Part shown: in pieces, positions 34,053-45,550 of the stretch
How the letters are laid out: every line of letters starts with the position of its first letter
Numbering within the stretch: the first letter of the stretch is position 1
Position numbers and translations under genes: made by a program
Notes under the pieces: generated by a model
Database searches by the model: none
What the model saw: the letters and a program-made list of their open reading frames with translations, nothing else
Told to the model about the DNA's origin: nothing
DNA from: Babylonia areolata
Lineage: Eukaryota; Mollusca; Gastropoda; Neogastropoda; Buccinidae
Length of the DNA: 64,000 nucleotides
Assembly: GCF_041734735.1 (NCBI RefSeq)
Contig: NC_134879.1
Span: 7,987,310 to 8,051,309 of the forward strand
Reading direction: 5' to 3'

Positions 34053-34608
34053 TATTTGTGACACGCTGACCTGACTCCAAAAGCTGATGATCGCTGTCAC
34101 GTTTTCAGTTCTCACATCAAATAAATAGGTAATCACTGATAAGAAACAAGACCTACACTTAGAAAAAACGTTCCTTGAAATGGTGTAATTTTCTCTTTGT
34201 GTCTTACCATATGCCTGAGTAACAAACAATAACTCTGTAAACTGTACAGTTCATATTTCTCACTTGAAATTGAAATATTGTTATTGTTAAATATTTATTA
34301 TTATATTAGCATAACCATTATTATGTACTACTAAGTATTGTTATGATTCTCAATTACACGGTTTTGTTTTTGTCTGTGATTCAATTTTTTTGTAAACTGT
34401 TGATAGTGTTACTGTTGAAATCATGTCCACTCAGCAGTAGGCTTCTAAAAACAAACTTAAAAAAAAGAAAGAATTAATGTTAATAAAATTTGAACATTTT
34501 TATAACTAATTTCTTGTGAATAATTGATTAATTCTTTAAGGAAGTTTAACTGGTTTGTTTCTAGTTTTCATTTTCTTTGCAATTACTAAATTAGTTTTAA
34601 TGTGGTAT

Positions 34609-34661
<53 letters not shown>

Positions 34662-36293
34662 ATTATACATTTTTAAAAGGTGAAAATGTAAAAAACAAAA
34701 ACAAACAAACAAACAAGAAAAACCCCATAAAAAACTAGATATTAAACAAAAAAGGAATCAAATTACTGAATAATTGAAAATATTTAACTAGTCAAGTTAC
34801 AACTCAGCAGCTGATGATACTCATACCTGGTGAGAAAAGAAATCAAAACACAAACTCTGTAACATTAAAACTAACTCCGTAGAAGGTATATTAACTAAGA
34901 TTTCAGGAGGTAATTTTAAATTGAGTACTCTGATAGTGATAAAGTAATAAAATTCATCAGCTGATTCTGACCTTGAGTTCTTAAAACTGATGCTGAGACA
35001 GTGAGAGTTAAAGGCAGATACCCAGTTTTATACAGCAGTCTATTGAGCAATAGTTGAGTTTTCTCCAAAGTGATGCAGGAGAGACAGAGAAGTGAATTTT
35101 CAACTGAATATTTCATTGTCAAAATATGATTTGAGACCACTTTAACGTCATTGTTCAGAAGTCATAGCTTTGTATAAAGTGGTCATTCAGCCATGTTCAT
35201 TATATTTATGACTCTGTCATATGCCATGGGAGGTTTCTGACAGTAGCTTGAGTAGGTGTTCAAAATTATTTGTCAGCAGCTCTGAAAAAAATGACGCCAA
35301 AGGTTTTTCTCCAATGTATTCTCTTCGCTCTTGCTGTTTGTGGTGTATCTCAAGCAACATTCACACAAAGAATATAACAAGTGCAGATTATTAAAGTTTT
35401 GTTTATCCATTGAATATGGTTTTATTGTTTATACACTGAATATGGTTCACTGAATATGGTTTTATTGAGAAATAATGCATGATAGGCTGTACAACATGAT
35501 CACAAACATTGATTAAATTTGGTCACACCAGCAGTTGGCTTCTTCTGCAAATATGGGCTGGTCCCACAGCTGGTTTATTAAAATTTAAATTTTTTTTTAT
35601 CAAAGTTGTGAACTCAGCCACTGATAGACTTTACAAGATTCCTGGCCTGAACAATAGACATGTAATATTTTGTGTCCAGGAATACAGTGTAATTGTGCAC
35701 TAAAGACATATTACAATCATGCAACAGAATGCACCACACCACTAAGAAATAAAAAATCCAGACAAATGCAACCAATTATGCAACATAAATGACTGCAAAA
35801 GATTTGCCCATCATGTGAAAACAGGACAGAATTATGCATGAATGGCTTTGTCACAGTTTGTTTATATGTGTTTAACTCTTTTCCCTGAACCCTTTACAGA
35901 TGAAATATCATATCAATAATTTTCATTTTTTACTCATTTTACCATTGTGAAAATTGCAAAATGGACCATTTTTGAATGCATATAACTTAAGATCATGAAT
36001 ACTGAGGGAGCTAAAGAAAAAAAAAAAAAGAAAAAAAAGGGGCTAAAGGCAAGTATTTAAAAAAAAAAATGTATTTATCAAATTTTATCTCTGGAATAAA
36101 AGTAGTTTCAATTTTATGCACTTTGAAACAGCAAATCTTGCGATTTGGAAAAATATGCCTTTTTCAGAAAATTTCAAGAAGCTATATCTCAAAAACTATT
36201 AAAGATACAGTCTTGAAATTTTGCATGGTTTTATATCTCACCAATATCTATGTGCTTGTAAAGTTTTGTTCCTGTCAGATTACTTTTTAAAAA
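34053..36293. other. intron 4 sequence with TG microsatellite
   Basis: A TG tract lies at about 34611-34658. AT-rich elsewhere. Short repeats of TTGAATATGGTT occur at about 35410-35470. No gene seen. Confidence 0.45.
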
Positions 36294-36306
36294 AAATTAG
36301 TGGTCC

Positions 36307-36992
36307 ACTTCAAGGATGCGTCTTTGGATGTGTTGCTCTAATTACCTGACCAACACTGCAAGTGTCTGTATCTCTTGGGCCTGGTTAACACCAAGATATC
36401 ATAATGACAGGAAGCGTAGAGTACAGCCTTGTCACGCAGTCCCAAACCAAAGTGGACCTCAACAGCAACATCATCATCGTCATCCTCCTCTTCCATCATC
36501 ATCAATATAAACAAAGCAGCCTCAAAGTTTGTGGCCTTTCATGCCCTGCTTTCATAGTGACCTGTTTCGATATCCCTCCACTGTTGTGCTTGGGGTGAGT
36601 CCTGTCAATGTCTTCAGTGTTGGCAGATTCATGAGGGGCTGTTGTTTGAGGGACGTGGTGGCGGTTTCCACTCTGGGAGGGATGCTCACTCAGTCTGGCT
36701 CCGTGACTAAGCCATTATTGTTGTTAGTAGGGGGCTTAGTAGGTGGTGTCCTAAGTACGTTAAATCAGAACAGGCACCACTGAACACCACTGAAGTGACT
36801 CAGCAGCAGCGCAGGGTCTCCTCTGGTATGTGGCTTCCTGGTGACTTAACATTGATGGTTCCCTGCGGACTGCCGACGCTGGAACTGTGACAGATGAACC
36901 CGGGTGTGGCTGTGTATGGGGAAATCTAAATGAGTGGCGTGGGAATAATGCCACTGAAACGGTGCAGATGATGGGGCAGCAAAAAAACAAAC
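36307..36992 (+). mobile_element. SINE-L copy with target duplication and A-tail
   Basis: AAAATTAGTGGTCC flanks the insertion on both sides (about 36293-36306 and 36993-37006). The 3' end is GCAGATGATGGGGCAGC plus an A-rich tail (AAAAAAACAAACA). The 5' end lacks the tRNA-like head found at 23890. It starts in the region before ACCTGACCAACACTGCAAGT. The borders prove retroposition of this 686-bp form. Confidence 0.88.
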
Positions 36993-37149
36993 AAAATTAG
37001 TGGTCCTGTCTAATTCATAAGACTTGTGTGTTGATGAGATACAGCAGCAAAGTTGTACACATCACTGAGTCAAAACTGTAATGGTTATTTTCATCTTCCT
37101 ATTCACTTAACAAATACTATGTCTTCATTTTATTTATTCTGCTAAAATG

Positions 37150-37342
37150 CTTTCACAACATGTACATTTCAGCACTGAATTAGCCCTCGTGGTCGGATCA
37201 GCTGTCAACTGTATGGGTTACTTTCACTTTCCTCTCCACAGAACAAAATACAAATCTTCTTCAGCTGCTTTGCCAAAAGTGCTTTTAGTTTCACAAAATG
37301 TACATTTCACTCCTGAACTAGCCCTTGTGGTCAGATGAGCTA
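37150..37342. repeat. two diverged copies of a ~50-bp block
   Basis: ATGTACATTTCAGCACTGAA with TTAGCCCTCGTGGTC (about 37158) recurs as ATGTACATTTCACTCCTGAA with CTAGCCCTTGTGGTC (about 37299). Confidence 0.7.
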
Positions 37343-37524
37343 CGAATGATGTGAATGGAATATTCATGATACATCTGAAATGAAATATGGTGTGAAGAAC
37401 TACCAGCATTTGCAGAATTTTCCCACAGCTCATTCCACCCAAGTAGAAAGAGGAGTGAAATCATTACTATAGTTATTATCAGTAATATTGTTTTTAGTTA
37501 AATACTGACCATTTTCAGTCAGAA

Positions 37525-37685
37525 AAATTCTGAGCGCTCACAACCACATTCATTTGCACAACAAGCTGCCTACCTGGAAAGTAAAGCTGACTGACACTGA
37601 CAGCTGCCTTTAAGCACTCACCATTCATTTCCTGTATTGCTCAGTCCGGCTTCACTCAAACACACAGAAACACACACAGACGTAT
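37525..37685 (-). mobile_element. SINE-A 3' module fragment next to exon 4
   Basis: On the minus strand it shows ACAGGAAATGAATGGTGAGT, GCTGTCAGTGTCAGTCAGC and CAAATGAATGTGG, matching the second module of the long SINE-A. It ends ~18 bp from the exon 4 donor. Confidence 0.65.
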
Positions 37686-37702
37686 ATCACTGGGAAACTA
37701 AC

Positions 37703-37906
37703 CACATGTGGGAATGGGCCCCTCCCACTCTCCATTCTTGCAGGTGAGGACAGGCTCCACAGTGTCATCCACCATCTCGTAACCCTTGATACAGGTGTAG
37801 CGTACCTGTTGGACCTGTTCCTCCACTGCTGGTTGCTTCATACCGCAGCATACCTCAAAGTGGAACATTGCATTGGGCACAGCTGGGGGCACTGGGCAAG
37901 TCACCT
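37703..37906 (-). CDS. sushi gene exon 4: CCP3
   Basis: The acceptor is GTTTCAG, the donor TGTG/GTTAGT (a weaker donor), and the length 204 bases. Translation is VTCPVPPAVPNAMFHFEVCC, GMKQPAVEEQVQQVRYTC, IKGYEMVDD, VLTCKNGEWEGPIPTC. The adjacent CC pair is extra to the four CCP cysteines. The donor lies ~18 bp from a SINE-A fragment in the intron. Confidence 0.92.
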
Positions 37907-38289
37907 CTGAAACAGTTTACCTTGTCTTACAATACGGGTTCCCACATCTGTGACCAAACAAAATTCCATGTTTTTCCCACACCAGACTGAAAATTTTCCC
38001 TGGCAGTCACAAAACCAAACTGATCATACATTTGTCTGCATCACCACTGATAAAACAAGACAGGAGGTAATCTTGATATTAGACTAGAGTTCAATTTTTA
38101 TCACTCTTTCAAATTTATTTACATTTTGATTGTCTTTTAAATGCATTGTACTATTTGTTGAACGGTACTGGTTTCATGACACTGGAAAATTGTCTTGGTG
38201 GTTTAGCAACAAAGGATGACTTTTTCTTTTCATTGAAGGAAGAGATTGAAAACCTAACTATGCCTTTATGTGAAAGGTAAGTGTGCTTG

Positions 38290-38850
38290 AAGGTAGACTT
38301 TTTAAGATGGAGACACAAACAGACATACAAGAAAAGAAATCAGGCAGTTAAAACAGGAATGTAGGACTCTACAAAATATGATCACTGCACAAGATAGCAG
38401 GGTGAAGGAAGTGGTGGAAGAACAACCTGGAAACCACCCCCAGGTTATTCGGGTTCCAGAGCGTGAGATAGAGACTGCTGAGGTCTTTGTGAAGAAGGTG
38501 TGTGCTGTCTTCATGGACAGTATTGGAGTGGAGGTGAAACCAGTAGATGTCGAGGTGGCACACAGAATCTGATGAAGCAGCAGCGACAAACCTCACCAAA
38601 TCCTGGTCAGGTTTTCTGATCACAAGAGGAACCTGGTGCTTCACTTACAGACAGAAGCTGAATGGAAAAGGTACCAGCATTGGGGAGGACCTGACTGCAG
38701 CCAATTCCCAACTACTGACCAATGCCATGAAGCACTCCGCTTTGATGTCTGCCTAGTTCTCTGCCGGCAGGATTGTGGCCAAGGCAAGGAACAGGGTTCT
38801 GGTTAACTTCAACATTCATACAGACATGAACGAAGATGTTTAGGTGGGTG
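38290..38850 (+). pseudogene. LINE ORF1 fragment
   Basis: Broken translation reads VIRVPEREIETAEVFVKKVC, FMDSIGVEVKPVDVEVAHRI, LKGTSISIGEDLTAANSQLL-like blocks, then SAGRIVAKARNRVLVNFNIH. A RxxR/VAHRI block with a GEDLT..N..LL block and a final GRIxAKxxNRVLV strand is the pattern of LINE ORF1 RNA-binding proteins. Frames shift at least twice. It lies in intron 3 of the sushi gene, on the opposite strand. Confidence 0.6.
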
Positions 38851-38974
38851 AAATCACTTTGGATATAAACACTGGTACTGGATAGTCTGAAGCTAGACTG
38901 AAACCTAACGGTGGAAGTATCCAAGTAGAGAAAGTGGAGCTGGAGGGCAGGGGGCTGTTGGGGACGAGGGGTCA

Positions 38975-39170
38975 TGGTGGACACCACAGGTGAAGCGTTT
39001 AATAATGGTAGGACAGGGGAGGGAGCGGGTTTCAGGACCACTATCTTCTGTCTGGAATTCTTGTCCTCTGGATCTCTGGCACTCTTACCAATGCTGTCCT
39101 CTTTCAAAACAAATCTGAAAACCCACCTCTTCAAACAGGCCTTTGGGCACTGTACCCTGTACTGAAAGTG
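38975..39170 (+). pseudogene. LINE ORF2 C-terminal scrap
   Basis: LSSFKTNLKTHLFKQAFGH near 39085-39145 is the same C-terminal motif as SSLKTHLFKTY at the 54.1-kb LINE end. ORF1 and this scrap sit ~130 bp apart, so most of ORF2 is missing. A TG/GC-rich low-complexity tract follows (39190-39310). Confidence 0.55.
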
Positions 39171-39399
39171 AAATCATCATGTAGTATGTGTGTGCCCATA
39201 GGTGTGTGTTTACTGTGTGTGTACGCGAGCGAGTGTGCGTGTGCATGCATGTGTGTGTAGGGCATATTGCGTGTGTGCATGCGTGCGTGTGTGCGTGCGC
39301 ATGCATGCACGTTTGTTTTTCATGTGCAGAGGTTTGTCATTATGCACTACCAAAAAAAATTTAAAAGAAGCCAATTTATTTGCACAATAAATTTACTGT

Positions 39400-39960
39400 T
39401 ACATTTTTTAGTTTCTATTCATAAAACGTGACACTTTGATTTGATATATTGAAACACTGATAAACAGCAGTCACTTTTATCATTTTTTGTTCAAACAGGA
39501 ACTTCTTTTGTTTAGTCTAAAAGTTACATTGGTGAATAAATCTCTTTGGGGCAGCTGACTGAAGTGGAGATTAATCATGTTTTGAAGCATGGGCATCAAT
39601 TTGTTTTTAAAATGATCTTTCTCATCTAAAACATTACATTTTGAAATTATTACTCAGTACAAAGAAAGACTTTTGTGTTTTACACTCAGTGTGAAGACTT
39701 TTCACAAAGTACATTCTCCCAACTAGTATTTTTGGGGGAAATAGTGGATTGTACACAATGTGATGTAATTTAGAGCCAGGTCCTGGAAAAAAAAACCCCG
39801 TCATACTGTGTATGTCAGATATCAGTCACGTAAAAGAAAGCTTCTTGACAGGATGGCTGCTTCTCCTTTATTCCTTTTTTATAAATTTTTTTCTTCTCAT
39901 AACTCCTTTGTTTGATTAAGTACATATGACAAGTGAGTCTTGAAGGCCTTGCCTCTCTCG
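39400..39960. repeat. unclassified repeat shared with 44.7-45.2 kb
   Basis: Three blocks recur at the hairpin locus of intron 1: ATCATTTTTTGTTCAAACAG, GATCTTTCTCATC followed by ACATTACATTTTGAAATTAT, and GTGAGTCTTGAAGGCCTTGC. Order and orientation match a rearranged form of the same family. Confidence 0.65.
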
Positions 39961-40147
39961 TTGTAGTTGCTATTAAATAAAACAAAATTCTAGCCACCTC
40001 TTCTGTACAGTACATTCTACAACCAAACTGACATGTTAAACAGTATATGCTTTACAAAATGCAGAAAAACACATCAAAATCAAGTCTAAACTTGCTGAAA
40101 TACTGCTTTGATCATGCATCAAGGCAGTCACCATTTGCAAGGAACTA

Positions 40148-40960
40148 CTGTAAAGTTCGGTCTATTGAGCGCACTGGTATATAAGTTGCACCCACTAAAT
40201 TTTGGAAAAAATTGAACTTTATACATACATAAGCAGCACCGGTTTATAAGCCGCACTTATTTCTGGTACCGGAACACATACTGATACAACAGAAAAGCTG
40301 TCGATACTGTAGGTTATGAAATAAACACAAGCGGGAACAACACAAAGAAAAGCAAGCGAAAATACTGCTAGTGCCACCAAAAAAACAAAAAACAAAAAAA
40401 ACACAACGAAAATAAGATTCATAATTTAGAGATAGTCACATTTATTCAACGTCATCCTGCTCACTGAATCCACTAAAATCTTCGTCTTCAGTGTCTTGAG
40501 TTGAAGAGAACCAGCACAACTTCCTCCGCCATCTTGTCACTGACTTCAGCCTCGCTTTCACTTCATGAACATGAAGGTGGAGGTCACTGCTGGTTCGTCG
40601 CTTGCACTGTCTGCTAGGTCGATCGCCTTCAATTTGAAGGCTGCATCATAGGCATAACGTCACATTTTCGGCATGATGAGGATGTACGCTTGAGCAGAGT
40701 AGAACTGAATGCTGATCTGAAGGCTTTAATGTGTGCGGATTTGATTTATAAAATGTGAACAGTTAGCACACTATCCTGAAGCTCATCCAAAAATTCATGG
40801 ACAGAAATCATGATTTTGGTGAGTTGAAGGGCAGCTAAGAATAGACGAGAACGTGACACTCCCGGGATCGTTAAAATCCGCAAATAAGCCATATCATTGT
40901 ATAAGCCGCAGAGGTTGAAGCTGGGGTAAAAAGTCGCGGCTTATAGACCGAACTTTACGG
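40148..40960 (-). mobile_element. pogo-like DNA transposon, internally deleted
   Basis: The ends CTGTAAAGTTCGGTCTAT and (inverted) CCGTAAAGTTCGGTCTATAA are flanked by TA on both sides (40146-40147, 40961-40962), the pogo/Tc1 target. The minus-strand coding scraps are RYAYDAAFKLKAIDLAD near 40615-40660, a Brk/CENP-B-type helix-turn-helix start, and EDEDFSGFSEQDDVE before a stop near 40443, an acidic C-terminal end typical of pogo transposases. The DDE core between them is gone, and an early stop sits after MPKM. It lies in intron 3 of the sushi gene. Confidence 0.82.
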
Positions 40961-41257
40961 TACGTGTATTCAAATGAGTGGCTGGACTGTTGAGAATGCA
41001 ATTACCCCTAAACCGCGAATATATCCATGGTCGGAAGTGAAAGGCTTATGTTAATGCCTTGAGATTCAGACAACAAGAAACAACAAAAACATTCATGACC
41101 TTTTAATGGCAAAAAGAAGAAAAAATTTTGTTCATAAACTTTTTAACAAACACACACATGCGCAGGCATAAGATGGTGACAGACAGACAAATCTTAAACA
41201 GACAGACCTAGAGTAAAGATGCATAACAAACATATAATATATATATATATCTCCTAC

Positions 41258-41464
41258 TTTCACAGTGCTGGAAAGGTGCCCCGTTGAGAGCTGTCCACAT
41301 CCCATACTTATTGCAGACAATGCGATAGGACACTCTGCTGTCAGCGGTTAGAAAACCTTTCCTACACGTCACGACTCCCTCATCCCCCTCTTCTGAGGCT
41401 GATAAAGCTCGCCCATGGACAAGACTCACTTCAGCGTTCAGTATGCTGGGCTTGAACTCGCATT
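41258..41464 (-). CDS. sushi gene exon 3: CCP2
   Basis: The acceptor is CTTTGCAG, the donor GAAA/GTAGGA, and the length 207 bases. Translation is CEFKPSILNAEVSLVHGRAL, SASEEGDEGVVTCRKGFLT, YRIVCNKYGMWTALNG, FQHCES. Four cysteines are at CCP spacing. It is more diverged than the other domains (RKGFLT in place of a GY turn). An ATAT repeat starts 8 bp into the following intron. Confidence 0.9.
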
Positions 41465-42964
41465 CTGCAAAGGAAAACAGGGATCAAACATACTGAACTT
41501 GCAAATATATATATATTGCACACAAATGCAGAGATACCACCAACCACCGTAAAAGAAAAATCAGAATATATATATTTGTGATGAAGTCAACCCACAATTC
41601 CTTAAACTCAGTTATCCTTGCAGCACCGTTGGGTAAGTTTGCGTGGAGGGAGGATGAATGGATTAAGTTATCATTATTAATATTATCATTTTTATGATAT
41701 ATATGTGAAGGTATATATATTTGCATGTCTGATATCTATTAATCAATCTATCAATCTATATATATGTGCAGTTCTACAATTCTGGACATGCTATGCAAAA
41801 ATTAAAACTGCAAGAAAATATGTCTGAGTTTGGGGAAAAAGTTGCGGCCAATGTGATAAATAATAAAATGCAAAATAATGCTGGTTTTATTTTTCTTTAA
41901 ACAAAATTAACAGATATTAACATCACATGTCAAATTTACAAGACAACTGTCCTAATCATGAAATTTACAACACGACTGTCACACTGAACATGAAATTTAA
42001 AACAAATTGGTTGTTGTAATCAACCACAATGATGCATCAATTTCACCAAAATTAACTGGTATGGCCAACTGTTGGAATAATGAAATGCCTATCAGTGACA
42101 ATAATACAGGAAGAATGACGGACAGGAAAATGCATTCTCTAAACAAAAAAATCCTTTACTGCTTTTAAAAGACATAATTCATACAAAACTCATACATGAC
42201 ATCAAATTTTACAACAAAATTGATCTCCATAAAAATGATTTAAAAAACAACTGCTGCATTTCAAGTTGGAACAGTTTATGTTTTTCTTAGAATTTTATTG
42301 CTCAATACAAAAAAAAACAAAACACCCAGTCAACTGGGAAAACTTTCCTTCAATGTTCAGGTATCTTTTTAAAAATTCAGACAGGTATGATCTTACTACA
42401 GGTGAGAGATTACCCATCTTAACTGCATCATGAAACTACTTTACTGTAGAACCTGATTAGTCAATATCATTGTTCCCATGAAGAATAACCTTCTATCAGA
42501 CTTGTTAACCCCTAACAGATACAAGTGGAGCTTGGATGGGCAAAAAGGGTAGTTTCAGAGTAGCAAAGTGTAGCTTTAAAATTTTCTTTTTTTTTTAATG
42601 AGCATATTTCACCGCAAAAGTTGACATTCATTATTATGATAAAGATAAATGAATGGTTTTCTTACCTTACAATTACATGAATAGCTTGATAAACTTGTAT
42701 TTAATCAGTATCGATGAATGTCTCAGACAGGTAGATCAAGGGAACAGGCAACTGTTTGTGTTGATTTCATCTCAAAACAAGCATTTATTTACATACCTGT
42801 CAAATGCACATACACACTAGTACAGTAGTAACCAGGGTCACTTCAATGCTTTCAATTGAAGAAATCAACTGTGTCAAAGGGATGGGGAGGGGGTGGGGGG
42901 GCTTCCAATCCCACTTGGTTGTGATCAGATGGGCAATAAACAGGATAAAAAACTTAAACTGAAC

Positions 42965-43280
42965 TTGATTAGTCCACTGGGCTATAAACAACAGAATTCT
43001 AATTGACTGACTGAAGAACTTGCGGAAAGACCATAAACTAAACTTGCGTAGTGGGCTCTAATTGACTGACAGACTGAAGAACTTGAGGAAACTGGAAAGT
43101 CAATAAAACAAACTTATGTAGTCCACTGAGCTATAAACATAATTCCAACAGACTAAATAAAGAACTTGAGGAAAGTCCATAAACTACACTTATGTAGTCC
43201 ACTGGGCTATATAATTCCAATTAACTGATTGAAGAACAATGAAAATCCATAAACTAAACTTGCGTTATCCACTGGGCCTG
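42965..43280. repeat. ~75-bp minisatellite, about 4 units
   Basis: Units repeat GTAGTCCACTGGGCTATAA, AATTCCAATTAACTGA-like blocks and GAAAGTCCATAAACTAAACT with starts near 42970, 43041, 43117 and 43194. Intron 2 of the sushi gene. Confidence 0.75.
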
Positions 43281-43636
43281 AGATGACTGTTCTTGAATTA
43301 AAATAATCGCAAATAAAATAAGAAATTTACATCACCAGTCACTGGAATATTAATGTGTTTGCATTTCAACTTTTATTCGAATGCACAATCAGCCGGCAGA
43401 TCATGACGGATATATAATTTCAGTGTATCAAGGACAATATTGTCCTGGACACAACATCACAGGGTCAGTTCCACAGCTTAAGTAGTATTTGGGATACTTG
43501 TTTAACACACACACAAAAGTAAAATAAAATTTCAAAAAGAGGAAAAAAAAACAAAACAAAAAAAACCCCTCCTAAATCAGTATCATCACATATTCACTTT
43601 GTTGACACACCCAGCGACAATAACAGAGTAAATCAA

Positions 43637-43930
43637 CCCCTTCACTGCTAAACCTTGGTGATTGAGATTAGTCTGGAATGAGTTTGAAGTGTTGAACTTG
43701 CTACTTTTTGTGTACTTTTGCTACTTTCTGTGTATTTTCCAGGCAAGACTTCACTAATTTTAGTATACTATTTCATGAATTGACTGATTCTGGCAAACAA
43801 ATGCAATACAACTGCAAGAGGAAGAATGCCAAATACAGAGTGGTGACAGACATCCTGACCTGTAAGCTCAGTCTTACCTCAATGAGAAGACAGGGCTAAC
43901 AAATGACATCAATGAAAAGAAAGTAACACT
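43637..43930. mobile_element. TTAA-type MITE, relative of 29208-29435
   Basis: CCCCTTCACTGCTAAACCTT, GGTGATTGAG, TTGCTACTTTTTGTGTACTT and GACAGACATCCTGACCTGTA line up with the reverse complement of the 29-kb MITE. The left flank reads TCAA, so the target site is no longer intact here. The 63-residue frame inside has no known domain. Confidence 0.65.
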
Positions 43931-43944
43931 TAACACCTTCATGC

Positions 43945-44170
43945 TTGGAGTGAATCCTATGTATCAAGATCTTTGGTGTTGACATTCTCCATCAGAAAGG
44001 GAGAGTGGCAACCTAACAATGTACTGATGGTTCCCTGTGGACAGCTGACTGCAACAGATGAACCTGTGTGTATGGGGTACTCAGAATAAGCTGTGTGGGA
44101 GTAATGCCACTGAAACAGTGCAGATGATGGGGCAGAAACAAAAAAAAAAAAAAAAAAAAAAAAAAAGCAA
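43945..44170 (+). mobile_element. SINE-L 3' fragment with long A tail
   Basis: Blocks TGATGGTTCCCTGTGGAC, ACAGATGAACCTGTGTGT, GTAATGCCACTGAAACAGTG and GCAGATGATGGGGCAG are followed by a nearly pure A run up to ~44166. The A run ends about 20 bp from the exon 2 donor of the sushi gene. Confidence 0.8.
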
Positions 44171-44188
44171 AAAAAAAGCAATACTTAC

Positions 44189-44386
44189 TGGTGGCTACAC
44201 ACTGAGGTCTTTGGGGAGGATCCCACTGGCCGTCAGAGCCACATCTCTGGGTGTGGTTGCCCACCAGGTGGTAGCCTATGTGACAGGAGTAGTGGATGGC
44301 GTGGAATGGCTCCACTAGCTCCGTCTGGCTGCCATGCTCAAACAGGCTGCCTTGGTCCCCACAGCTCGCCTCAACTTCCACAATAT
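44189..44386 (-). CDS. sushi gene exon 2: CCP1
   Basis: The acceptor is TTTTGTAG, the donor ACCA/GTAAGT (consensus), and the length 198 bases. Translation is DIVEVEASCGDQGSLFEHG, SQTELVEPFHAIHYSC, HIGYHLVGNHTQRCGSDGQW and PPQRPQCVAT. It is a standard CCP with GYHLVG and one potential N-glycosylation site (NHT). The poly-A tail of a SINE-L lies within ~20 bp of the donor. Confidence 0.92.
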
Positions 44387-44409
44387 CTACAAAACAAGAC
44401 CAAAGTGTG

Positions 44410-44675
44410 TAGAGTGGAGGCCTAGTAGTAGTAGTGATGCATCTGATTAGGCAAGTATGCACAAGTTGCATTCCAATGTACAGACTGGAATTATTACTCT
44501 TTCGTCCCACCATTCCACTAGACCTTGGGAGGTGGTCTGGGTGCTAGTAATTTGAATGAGATGATGTACTGAGATCACATGTACAGCATGTACATAAAAG
44601 AACCCACAGCAAGAAGCAAGCTGTCGTTGGCAAAATTTTGCAGAAAAACCCACTCTGATGGTAAAACAAATACAG
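44410..44675 (+). mobile_element. SINE-B copy, 3' truncated
   Basis: Head-like GTGGAGGCCTAGTAGTAG is followed by CCATTCCACTAGACCTTGG, GGTGGTCTGGGTGCTAGTAA, GAGATGATGTACTGAGATC and CCCACTCTGATGGTAAAACA. It starts about 25 bp upstream (plus-strand sense) of the exon 2 acceptor region. Confidence 0.72.
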
Positions 44676-44698
44676 TTATTTATTACTGACAGCCAGAA

Positions 44699-44961
44699 TA
44701 AACAAAACAAAACAAGAGAGGCAGAGCCTTCAAGACTCACTTGTGATACACTTTTTAAAAAAAATCCAAGCTTTTTATGTATTGAGTATAATGCATTTAC
44801 TGTTATATTTATATTTTTTATATTCTCTAAACTTGGCACTTTGATCTTTCTCATCTTAAACATTACATTTTGAAATTATACTCAATACATAAAAAGCTTG
44901 GATGTTTTTTAAAAAGTGCATCATAAGTGAGTCTTGAAGGCCTTGCCTCTCTTGTTTCAAA
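44699..44961. repeat. long hairpin (foldback) repeat
   Basis: The left arm from ACAAGAGAGGCAGAGCCTTC through ATCCAAGCTTTTTATGTATT reappears inverted in the right arm (44875-44960), about 85 bp each, with a ~90-bp loop. Differences are few. The transcript of either strand would fold into a long stem. Confidence 0.85.
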
Positions 44962-45456
44962 ATGTGATGTTTAAGATGAGAAAGATCAGTTTAAAGCAAA
45001 TTAACTCCCCCTAGCATTACAGAGTAATTTCCCTTTTTTACTATCTGCACCAAAACGTTTGCAAAATAAATAAAACTTCCATGCTTAGCAAAAGAAGTTC
45101 CTGTTTGAACAAAAAATGATAATAATGACTGCTCTAGCTGTTGGGTCAGAATATCAGATCAAAGTGCCAAGTTTAGAGAATACAAAAAATATAAATATAA
45201 CAGTAAATGCAGTTTGCATATAATTAGGCTTCATTCTTTATTTTTTTGTGCCCATCCCAGAGGTGCAATATTGTTTTAAACAAGATGACTGGAAAGAACT
45301 GAATTTTTCCTATTTTTATGCCTAATTTGGTGTCAACTGACAAAGTAGTTGCAGAGAAAATGTCAATGTTAAAGTTTACCACGGACACACAGACACACAC
45401 ACACAGACAACCGAACACCGGGTTAAAACATAGACTCACTTGTTTACACAAGTGAG
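44931..45456. mobile_element. TIR element sharing the hairpin arms
   Basis: It begins AAGTGAGTCTTGAAGG and ends CATAGACTCACTTGT, an 11-bp inverted pair (ACAAGTGAGTC). The right end abuts a second copy of the same 11 bases, making GACTCACTTGT-TTAC-ACAAGTGAGTC at 45433-45457. The interior has no coding potential. Blocks recur at 39400-39960. Confidence 0.5.
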
Positions 45457-45464
45457 TCAAAAAC

Positions 45465-45550
45465 TGCACTGTGGTGACAAACTCTCCCCGGGAAGAAGCC
45501 TGAATTTCACTAAGAAAAATCTGTTGTGACCAAAAAAGAAATGATTACAA
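45465..45550 (+). mobile_element. SINE-B 3' end
   Basis: ACTGCACTGTGGTGACAAAC, CTGAATTTCACTAAG and AAATCTGTTGTGACC match the SINE-B tail module. Confidence 0.65.

Noticed and set aside
43708-43899. 63-codon frame in intron 2
   Set aside because: It lies wholly inside a TTAA-type MITE and the related 29-kb copy does not keep it.
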